From the NCBI RefSeq assembly GCF_009730915.1, contig NC_052481.1, positions 21,674,461-21,738,460 on the forward strand: a DNA stretch of 64,000 bases, read 5' to 3'. Positions 55,652 through 64,000 of this stretch are shown here, in pieces (within the stretch, counting starts at the first letter, position 1; each line of letters opens with the position of its first letter). Position numbers and translations under genes: made by a program. The notes below the pieces were generated by a model that saw only the letters and a list, made by a program, of their open reading frames with translations, ran no database searches and had not been told where the DNA came from. The stretch is from Dioscorea cayenensis subsp. rotundata (Eukaryota > Streptophyta > Magnoliopsida > Dioscoreales > Dioscoreaceae).

Positions 55652-56060
55652 TCCGCCCCGATTCGCCCCGATTCGCCCCAATTTTGAGCGGGGTGGGGCG
55701 GGGCGGATTTGGTATTTGCTTGCCCCACTCCGCCCCACCCCGATAATAATTTAATTTATTATAAATATTATATAATGTATAGGGTAAATGAATTTTTTAA
55801 AAAATTTTCAATTAATTTCTTATGAATTGTCTTTAAAAATATATATTTTATATCTATTTTATAAATATTTTTAAGAATTTTAAATACTTATTTATAACTA
55901 TAAGCAAGGTGGGAGATTAACGAAAAACAAAAAACGGGATGGAAATAGTGCCTCCCGGGTGGCCCGCCCGGCCCCGCCCCGCCGATGCCCCGCTTATTAC
56001 CATGCGGGGCGGGATGGTAGAGCGCTCCCACCCCGCCCTCGTCCCCATCAGCTATCCCTA
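55633..56060. mobile_element. hAT MITE inserted at the AHL stop codon
   Basis: The element starts TAGGGATGGC (55633) and ends GCTATCCCTA (56060), which are inverted copies at nine of ten positions. GACAAAAC is directly duplicated at 55625-55632 and 56061-56068, an 8-bp target duplication. Both ends carry GC-rich CGCCCC words (for example CCGCCCCGATTCGCCCCG near 55655 and CCCGCCCGGCCCCGCCCCG near 55961) around an AT-rich core. It is the same general design as the 40645-41708 element but with a different subterminal word. Confidence 0.93.
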
Positions 56061-56068
56061 GACAAAAC

Positions 56069-56470
56069 ATGAATACTTGTACTATTTTTGTTACTTGTAC
56101 TACATGCATGCATGACATGTTTTGTCTAACCGTACTATTTGTTATAAATTTTTGTCAAAAAATTATGAGATTAAAATTGAAGTTCTGTTAATGGATATAT
56201 ATTTTTTTTTGTAGGTTTAAGATATTAGACAGTATTTTTTTTGCAGTTAGATACATAATTAGCTATATTTAAAAGTAAATGAAAAAAAACTAATATCAAA
56301 TTAGTGGCTCAAAAGGAAACTAGAACAAGTTCTTGCCTACTTAAAATTATATATAAAAAAAGGCACCTCATTTAGAAATTTGAAGTTAAAATTCCAAATT
56401 TTACTCATTAATGATCAATAATTCTAAGTGAAACAAAAATTAGATGAAAATGGAGCTTACAATATTTTAA
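56069..56470. repeat. Outlying copy of the ~700-bp array unit
   Basis: The sequence from TGAATACTTGTACTATTTTTG (56070) to about 56470 follows the array unit word by word, including GTTCTGTTAATGGATAT, GTTAGATACATAATTAG, ACCTCATTTAGAAATTTGAA and CAATAATTCTAAGTG. It starts at the ancestral AHL stop codon and lacks the GCCGGCC block. Confidence 0.92.
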
Positions 56471-58247
56471 AGTGGAAATTGCTAAAAACACCCTCAAAAT
56501 TTGCAATATGCACAGATTCTCCCTTTAAATTTGGCTATTCATAAAAACCCCTTCCTTTTGAATACAAATGATTTTTTTAAACCCCCAAACATCTAATAGT
56601 TGATTGATAGAGTTAATTTGGAATTTTTATGGACTGAAAATTGTCCCTGCGTGGGAAGTTGTGGCAAGTGTCATGTGGTTTGACTATAATGCCCTTGGTG
56701 CAATGAGTTTCTATTTAAAAATGAGACTTCTATTTATAATATGAGGTATGAGGTTCTGTTTAAAAAATGAGTTTCTTGTTTAAAAAATGAGTTTTTTGTT
56801 TAAAAAAATGAGTTTTCTGCTTAAGAAATGAGGTTTCGTTTAAAAAAATGAGTTCTCTGCTTAAGAAATGAGTTTTCATTTAAGAAACGAGGTTTTTGTT
56901 TAAAAAAACATGAGGTCTCTGCTTTAAGAAATGAGTTTTTGAGGGTGTATTTATCACCCCCAAAATCTCTTTATCAGTAGCTTATGGGCCAAGGAGACAA
57001 AAAGCATGCGACTCACAATCACGACCACGCTGCATGAAAAACTGGGATTTTGAACCCCTAGAATTTTGATCTCCACTCGATCTAGATCTCGATCTTGCTG
57101 CAGAAAAAAGGTGCAACCTTTCGATGCCTTCTGCACGACGATGGAGCGCAAGCGGTCTTCCCTAAGGTCGACGACTGAAGAAGATGAAAGAGATGAGGTC
57201 GACTGACGTGGAAGACGATGAAGACGTAAGACAAAGACAGTGAGATCGAACCCTCATCGGTACCGCTTCCTCCCTCCGCTCTCGTCACCGACTTAGGCAC
57301 CATGGATCCAAAACCCCTGAACGATCCCTAACCCTAACCCTATTGCTATCCATGTCATGCGGTCTCCGCAATCGAGAATGGTTCCGTTTCAGTTCAGTCG
57401 CCTTATCCGACGCCGCCATCGAAGACCTCACCACTCCGACCGCCAAGGAACGTCGCCAACCGAATCGCCAACGCCGACAAAGATTTCTCCTTTAAGACCC
57501 CACACCAAAGAAGCTACCTTCGAGATCGCCGCCAGATCTCGAGCTCAAGACTCAAGCGTCTCAGGCGAGATCGCCGACGATGAGATACTCAATGTCCCCT
57601 ACTCAATGAGGTTTCGCTTAAAAATGAGGTCTCTGCTTAAAAAAATAAGCTCTCTGCTTTAAGAAATGAGTTCTCTGCTTATACGCTTGTTTGTCTTTGT
57701 TTAACTATCGATGTTTCGCTTAATATATTGCGCTTATGCTTTAAAAAAAGTGCTTAAATATCGTTATTTCTATTTAAATATGTACGAGTGACCAAGATTA
57801 ATTGGTTTTTTTATATCCGGGATTAATTTATCACGTAAATATTTGTTTTTTCTCGTTTAAATATTAATGTTTTTTTGTTTAAAAAAATGAGTTTTATGTT
57901 TAAAAATGAGGTTTCGCTTTTAAAAAAATGAGTTTTCCGCTTTAAGAAATGAGTTTTTGTTTAAGAAATGAGCTCTGTTTAAAAGAAATGAGCTCTCTGC
58001 TTAAGAAATGAACTCTCTGTTTAAGAAATGAGTTCTCTGCTTTAAAAATGAGCTCTCTGCTTTAAGAAATGAGTACATGCAAAAAGGAATGCAAAAAGAA
58101 TGAAAAATGTATGCAAAAAGGTTTAAAGGGCAATGATGGAATTTCATAACGCAGGGGTAAAAAGGATGAAACAATAAAAAAGCATGTCGGCGATGAAACT
58201 CATGGGTCGTTTTGGGAAGTTTTGAAATTATCGAGGGGTAAACGAAT
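56471..58247. mobile_element. Possible gene-capturing MULE-like element with flanking minisatellites
   Basis: The left part begins with a terminus-like stretch (AACACCCTCAAAATTTGC near 56486, then CCCCTTCC and CCTGCGTGGG). Two minisatellites of about 20 bp (AAATGAGTTCTCTGCTTAAG type) lie at about 56714-56945 and 57600-58075. Between them, 57060-57600 is strikingly GC-richer than its surroundings and looks like copied genic sequence. The stretch before the gap (ACGCAGGGGTAAAAAGG near 58150) could be the inverted counterpart of the left part. The right terminus would be in the gap. No intact gene is recognised in the island, and the open frame at 57357-57662 has no known features. Confidence 0.4.
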
Positions 58248-59247
58248 NNNNNNNNNNNNNNNNNNNNNNNNNNNNNNNNNNNNNNNNNNNNNNNNNNNNN
58301 NNNNNNNNNNNNNNNNNNNNNNNNNNNNNNNNNNNNNNNNNNNNNNNNNNNNNNNNNNNNNNNNNNNNNNNNNNNNNNNNNNNNNNNNNNNNNNNNNNNN
58401 NNNNNNNNNNNNNNNNNNNNNNNNNNNNNNNNNNNNNNNNNNNNNNNNNNNNNNNNNNNNNNNNNNNNNNNNNNNNNNNNNNNNNNNNNNNNNNNNNNNN
58501 NNNNNNNNNNNNNNNNNNNNNNNNNNNNNNNNNNNNNNNNNNNNNNNNNNNNNNNNNNNNNNNNNNNNNNNNNNNNNNNNNNNNNNNNNNNNNNNNNNNN
58601 NNNNNNNNNNNNNNNNNNNNNNNNNNNNNNNNNNNNNNNNNNNNNNNNNNNNNNNNNNNNNNNNNNNNNNNNNNNNNNNNNNNNNNNNNNNNNNNNNNNN
58701 NNNNNNNNNNNNNNNNNNNNNNNNNNNNNNNNNNNNNNNNNNNNNNNNNNNNNNNNNNNNNNNNNNNNNNNNNNNNNNNNNNNNNNNNNNNNNNNNNNNN
58801 NNNNNNNNNNNNNNNNNNNNNNNNNNNNNNNNNNNNNNNNNNNNNNNNNNNNNNNNNNNNNNNNNNNNNNNNNNNNNNNNNNNNNNNNNNNNNNNNNNNN
58901 NNNNNNNNNNNNNNNNNNNNNNNNNNNNNNNNNNNNNNNNNNNNNNNNNNNNNNNNNNNNNNNNNNNNNNNNNNNNNNNNNNNNNNNNNNNNNNNNNNNN
59001 NNNNNNNNNNNNNNNNNNNNNNNNNNNNNNNNNNNNNNNNNNNNNNNNNNNNNNNNNNNNNNNNNNNNNNNNNNNNNNNNNNNNNNNNNNNNNNNNNNNN
59101 NNNNNNNNNNNNNNNNNNNNNNNNNNNNNNNNNNNNNNNNNNNNNNNNNNNNNNNNNNNNNNNNNNNNNNNNNNNNNNNNNNNNNNNNNNNNNNNNNNNN
59201 NNNNNNNNNNNNNNNNNNNNNNNNNNNNNNNNNNNNNNNNNNNNNNN
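58248..59247. other. Assembly gap (1000 N)
   Basis: Exactly 1000 N, a probable placeholder. All long frames across it are artefacts. Confidence 0.99.
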
Positions 59248-60056
59248 GTAGTGACAAGTGTGGTCAATCAAAAGTGCTAGTGTAAGGATTAAGAATTGGG
59301 TCTAAAATTACAATTGGAGATTCATTTTCATTGCATATAAGGAGACTCAAATTCGAGACATTTAAATATCTCACACTCATTTTTACCATGGGTTCATAAA
59401 TATGGGTTATATACCATTTGCATGAATTGCATGTGTGTTTGTCTTTATTTGGAACATTATAATTAGTTCAAAATCAATTGGAAAGATTTATAATTTCTCT
59501 TCCAAATAGATTTATAATTAATTATTTTTCAATATATTTTAATTTCATATATGTTTGTCAAAATTAGGTGAGAATCACAACTTTTTAACTAGATTAACAT
59601 TAATATATAAATCTTCTTTGGTTTTAAAAAACTATAATTCCATTTATCACAAGTGTTATATTGGCTTATTAAGATTTAATACCTTTCAGATTATAAATCA
59701 AAGTTATTCACAAAATTTAGTCCATGGAATAAGTCGGTCAACTGTTTGATATGAAAATGCCCTTGTAACTGAAATCCAGGACTAAAAAGCTATAAGACCA
59801 AAGATAGAAAAGGACAGTTTGAGCATTCTCTTTCTTCTCTGAAAGTCCATGAAAACCAAACCAACTTAATTCCACATTTGGGTCAACAACCAAGACTTTC
59901 AAATTTAATATACAAAACATATACGTTATCCAAATGAGCATTAATTCTCACATTTATTTATAATTATTATTATACATGCACTCATATGAAAAGTTTCATC
60001 ATTTCGTTCTTAATTTTAATTTAAACCTTTTCAAAAAAAAAAAATCATTTGATTAA
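59248..60056. other. AT-rich region between the gap and the P450 gene
   Basis: No gene is seen. The last 100 bp probably hold the P450 3' UTR on the minus strand. Confidence 0.6.
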
Positions 60057-61544
60057 TTAGATTGGATGAACAATTAGTGGAACACCAAGAGAAGGTCTAA
60101 GTGTTAACATTATCTTAGGACTATGCAAATATGAAGGGGAAAGAGAGAATGAAAATTTTTGGAGGATGAGACTTAGAACAATTTTGTATTCAGTGATGGA
60201 GAGATTTCTTCCCACACAAACCCTTCCACCAAATCCAAATGGCATGAACCCCATCCTATGCTTGCAACCTCCATTGTTGTGCTCCATGAACCTCTCTGGC
60301 TTGAACTCATTCACATCATCTCCCCATAACTCTCTATCATGATGCATGGCCACAATATCAATCCACATGTTTGTTCCTTTAGGGATGAAGATGTCTCCAA
60401 CTTTGATGTCTTCTCTTGCTTGTCTTTGTGCATTTGGAGCTGGTGAGTAGAGTCTTAGTGTTTCATTGAACACCCATCCCATCTACACCATTAATTAATC
60501 AAGAGATTAAATTAATATTGGCTAATTAATGATCCATGCATCCATGCATGCATGTGTTTACGTAGGTTATATATATGTGTGTATATGTATACGTACCTTA
60601 ACTAGTTTGGTGAGCATGGTGGAGTCTAGAGGGTCACCATTGGAGACCTCCATGATCTCCTCCCTGAGAAGCTTCTGCCATTGTGGATATAAAGCAAGAA
60701 GGAACAAAGTCCAAGTTAGAGCAAGTGCAGTAGTTTCATGGCCTCCAAAGAAGAAGGTCTTGGACTCATCAACAAGCTCTTGAGTTGTGAGCTTCTTCTT
60801 TAGTGCTTTGTTCCCTTCAAGCAAAATGCTAATCAAGTCCTGCTGACCATTAATAGTGCAAGCTTGATCTTTTCTTGATGTTATAATTCTGAGGAGAAGC
60901 TTGTCTATCTCCTTCCCTAGTTTCCATGCTTCTTGGCTTTTCTTGGGAGATAAAAGTTTGCTGAAAGGAACTCCCACCAAGCGGTTAGACTTAAAGAGCA
61001 TGGTTTGCATTGTTTGCAGCTTCTCAAACACCATCTTGCCATCTTCTTCACTGATGCCAAAGCTTGTCTTTGCTATGATTTCAGCTGCATTCCTTATGAT
61101 GTATTCATCCACATTTATTTCATGTTTCCCTATGTCCATAAGCTTCTTCCATTCCTCAAGCATGTTGGTTGTTGTCTCAACCATCAAATTTTGCATACCC
61201 TGCATGCATATTAATTAATTAAATTTTTTTCATGTTAATTAAATTAATTTCTCAAGTAGTAACATGTGATTAAACAAAAGGTTGAACTTAAAAGTGAAAG
61301 CTTACATTGAGGTTCTTAATGGAGAATGCTGGAACAATGATATGACGATGATGATCCCATTCATCACCTTCAACCATAACTAAACCATTGCCAAACATTG
61401 GCCTTCTGTCATACTTGAAAACGTTTGGTTTGCCCCAGCTCTTGCTTAAACTTCCAGATGTCACTTTCTTGAGAAATTCAGGCTCACTTACATATAAAAA
61501 TGGTTCTGTCCCAAGCCAGTAAACAAATACCCTACCTGCACAAC

Positions 61545-61615
<71 letters not shown>

Positions 61616-62019
61616 AATTAAACAAGTGGTTAAATGAAAACAAAAAATAAAAAAAAATAAAAAAAGGCTGATCTAGTGATCATCAATCACCTACCAAAAG
61701 TTTTCCTCCATTGAGCAAAGTAAGAGAAGGCAGTGGAATGAATATCATGGCTGATAGTAGTCCTCAAGTGATCACCACTAGGAGAAAAGCAAGAAGAAGA
61801 AGAAGGAAGTTGATGAAGGTTCTTGTTTCTCATCTCCATGAGATTACCAAAAGGGAATCTTGGAGAAGGGCCATGGAAGCCATTCTTTCTAAGTTTGTTG
61901 TTCTTGCAAACAGGCATGAGCCAGAATATGCAAACCATAGCAAACACAGAGAAGAAGAGAAGAAAACCCAAACTAACAACACCCAAAGCATAAATGGAGG
62001 TAATAGAGAAGATCTCCAT
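60057..62019 (-). CDS. Cytochrome P450, CYP72 clan
   Basis: Exons on the minus strand are 62019-61695, 61535-61306, 61199-60597 and 60482-60057, giving 527 residues, a normal P450 length. A hydrophobic anchor (about 8-35) should hold it in the ER membrane. The oxygen-binding helix has GGHETT (337-342), the K-helix ETLR (393-396), then FKPERF, and the haem loop FGFGGRVCVG with Cys475 as the iron ligand, so all P450 hallmarks are intact. The phrases KNGFHGPSPRFPFGN, HDIHSTAFSYFAQWRKTFG, SWGKPNVF and GNGLVMVEGDEW place it in the CYP72 clan, which contains the CYP709, CYP714, CYP721, CYP734 and CYP735 families (substrates include cytokinins, gibberellins, brassinosteroids and fatty acids). I cannot fix the family or substrate. 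Intron 1 holds a long TA microsatellite (about 61548-61616). Confidence 0.95.
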
Positions 62020-63250
62020 CTTTGTTTGCCCTTTGATGTTAGTATAGAATGGAGGTGTTAATTAGCAAACCAATTATATATATACAGTTGGCATAGTGCT
62101 GCGAGCTGTAGCTTTCACTTATTCAATGTAGTTGAACTCTCTGACCGTTGAACATAGACCAATAATTCACATCTACATAGATACCTTTGAACATAGACCA
62201 ATAATACAAATATCTACATATATATATATCCAGCATACATACATATACATATACATACACACTTTTATGTATGCTTTGCAAACTTTGATTTTATATATAT
62301 ATATATATGATATCACTTTATTTTCTTCTGGCAATCCGCGTGGTCCTGAAATGATAGAAGATGACCCTCTTTTTGGTTAATTGTTTTTTAAAGTGAACAA
62401 AAAAGGAAGTCCACTTCATCATTCATTGTATCAACCTGAGAATGTCCAAAGTTTCTTTTCTTTTATTAATCTTATTTTTCTTAATTAAGTGAGAAAACTA
62501 TTTAAGGTTCTTGATTCAAGAGAACAAATGAGGAAATTAAGATTTGATTTTGTGGTATGAAAGCCTCCAAATGGAAAGCAAAATGTGGTATTGAATTTTT
62601 TTCATTGCTGTTAATTAAATTTGTAGGAGTTGGTGAACGTTTGTCACCTTGATCAGAGGGACCTACTACTTGCCTTAGTTTTTGACATTTTGTCTTCCTT
62701 GCACTATAGAGATACATGCTACTTTTCAAAAGCTTGGATCATTGCACATTGAATTTTTTAATTGCATTAATCCTCTAGAGTCTAGACCATGAGATTCACA
62801 CTCATGTTTGCTTTTATATATATAGACAAGGTTAAATGACTACTGACATATTACATATATATATATATATATAAAGCAACAACAATCAATGCAAGGTGAC
62901 ATTAATCAACAGTGAGCTGGCACTGTGTCCTTAGCTGAGAACGTATGATTGTTGGTGGAGTCCATGTTGTTTTTAAATAAGATAGTGGACTTCATGATGA
63001 CGAAAATAGTTTGATTTTGGTAAAATATGTTATGCTTTCATATTTATTATTTGCAGATGCTCTTTATTGATTTCTATAATTAATTTTACTCTTAGTTTGA
63101 GAATAATTATTTAGAAAGTTTTGTTCCTTCATAATTAATCAACAATATTTTTAGTTGATTAGCATTATATATATATCTATATATTGAAAAAGTGGCCTAA
63201 TATATAAACCACATGCAATTAGATTAAAAACAAAGAATGCAAATATAAGA
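62020..63250. other. P450 promoter and AT-rich intergenic region
   Basis: Apart from the TATA box, the region contains a 42-bp tandem duplication with GAACATAGACCAATAAT (62150-62215, each copy carrying a CCAAT word) and several TA runs. No gene is seen. Confidence 0.6.
62073..62084 (-). promoter_or_regulatory. TATA box of the P450 gene
   Basis: On the minus strand, GTATATATATAATTGG lies about 55-65 bases before the start codon at 62019. Confidence 0.6.
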
Positions 63251-64000
63251 TAATTTTTTTTAATAAAGTTGATAAACTGTAGATTTATTAAAAACGAAAG
63301 CAATAGAACACACAAGTGTGGAGACAAACAAGAAACAAAAGAAGAGAAGAACAACAACTAACACAACATGATAGAAGTGGGATGCAGTCACCAGTGGTGA
63401 AGCACACTTCTACAGAAGTAGAACACACAACAAGGAGAGAGAGAAAATAGAAAGAGTAGCTGAGAAGGCGAGGTCCACCCTCTGGTGTCCGAGGGTCTTC
63501 TCTAGCTGATGATGTGGTGGATCACTCCTGAGCTGTATGCGGGGTCGAAGCGCCGGTGTGGTCATTTGGTCTAGTGCTCAGAAAGTCGAGAGAGCGCTTG
63601 AGGGTCCGAACAAAATCTTTTGGGACTGCGAGTACCTCCATCCACTAAGAATTGATAAAAGGATTTCACCGAGAAGATCCTTTTTCCTTCAAGTTTCCAA
63701 AATTCTCACATCATCTTGCTCATCAAGATGTTCTGGAATAGCAGAAAAAAGAGGCGAAATATTTGCTAGTGTAGCTAAACGAAAAATTCTCTGTGGAGAG
63801 TGAATTTCAGAGAGGAGGTCTCTTACAGAAGACCAAGGAAGGATGCAATCATTATAGAGATCTGGCCAAATGTCTTTAGGAGTTTGACCTTGTAAATAAT
63901 CATCATGCTAGAAAAGAGTGGAAGCACCATTCTTGACTATCTTAGAGGAGCAAAATCTGAAGGAAGGCAAGATGGGTGTGATTCCTGACTAGAAGAAAGA
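63251..64000 (-). mobile_element. LINE (non-LTR retrotransposon) 3' fragment
   Basis: On the minus strand, a broken ORF2-type frame enters from the right edge. It carries GQTPKDIWPDLYND followed by the phrase FSVKSFYQFLVDGG, typical of the region just before the zf-RVT finger of plant L1-type ORF2. There is an in-frame stop near 63905 and a one-base frameshift near 63700. The finger itself is missing, because the frame soon stops and a T-rich 3' UTR follows, ending in AATAAA...GTTTATCAACTTTATT and a poly-A tail (plus-strand T run near 63252-63260). The copy is dead and internally shortened, and its 5' part lies outside the window. Confidence 0.75.

Noticed and set aside
57357..57662. 101-codon frame in the GC-rich island
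   Set aside because: It has no recognisable domain and runs into the minisatellite. It is better explained as captured or random GC-rich sequence.
58001..59280. Several 350-420-codon frames across the second gap
   Set aside because: Same artefact: the sequenced ends have no recognisable coding.
63537..63803. 88-codon plus-strand frame near the right end
   Set aside because: It is antisense to the LINE ORF2 remnant, whose motifs are readable on the minus strand.

Overview
The window is nuclear DNA of a flowering plant. It has long AT-rich intergenic stretches, many-exon genes with GT-AG introns, a plant microRNA gene, plant-specific families (BSK, PAR1, chlorophyllase, AHL) and several transposon classes. 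I cannot name the species. Two runs of exactly 1000 N (2317-3316, 58248-59247) are assembly gaps. No operon, CRISPR array or prokaryotic system is present.

Layout. 1-415 is a decayed mosaic of three plastid inverted-repeat fragments (trnI intron, reversed trnA 3' end, rrn5 3' end). 3317-8692 is a degenerate Ty3/gypsy element whose 5' LTR runs into the first gap. 8872-10006 (minus) is a three-exon chlorophyllase gene. 11877-17329 (minus) is a ten-exon BSK pseudokinase gene, with a tandem-repeat transposon in one intron. 22292-37178 (plus) is a 33-exon KDM5/JMJ17-type histone demethylase gene of 1845 residues. About 39069-39162 holds a MIR393 precursor. 40645-41708 is a non-autonomous hAT element with a perfect 8-bp target duplication. 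45266-45958 is a two-exon PAR1-type secreted protein gene. 48439-48628 is a SINE, followed at once by about six tandem units of roughly 700 bp (to 52900). 54369-55651 is a five-exon AT-hook/PPC (AHL) gene whose present stop codon lies inside an inserted hAT MITE (55633-56060). One more copy of the ~700-bp unit follows directly. 56470-58247 is a GC-rich island between two minisatellites, possibly a gene-capturing MULE. 60057-62019 (minus) is a four-exon CYP72-clan P450 gene. The right end (63251-64000) is the broken 3' part of a LINE on the minus strand.

The protein genes are independent, as is normal for plants. Several fall in hormone or chromatin themes (BSK in brassinosteroid signalling, miR393 in auxin perception, JMJ17 in H3K4 demethylation, AHL in chromatin), but nothing in the sequence links them. 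Coding exons were assembled by hand. Every intron used is GT-AG and each spliced frame closes exactly.

I found no new biochemical system. The observations most worth following are the AHL gene embedded in its own repeat array with a transposon-supplied stop codon, the three-part plastid mosaic, the MIR393 locus, and the element with 31-bp internal repeats in the BSK intron.
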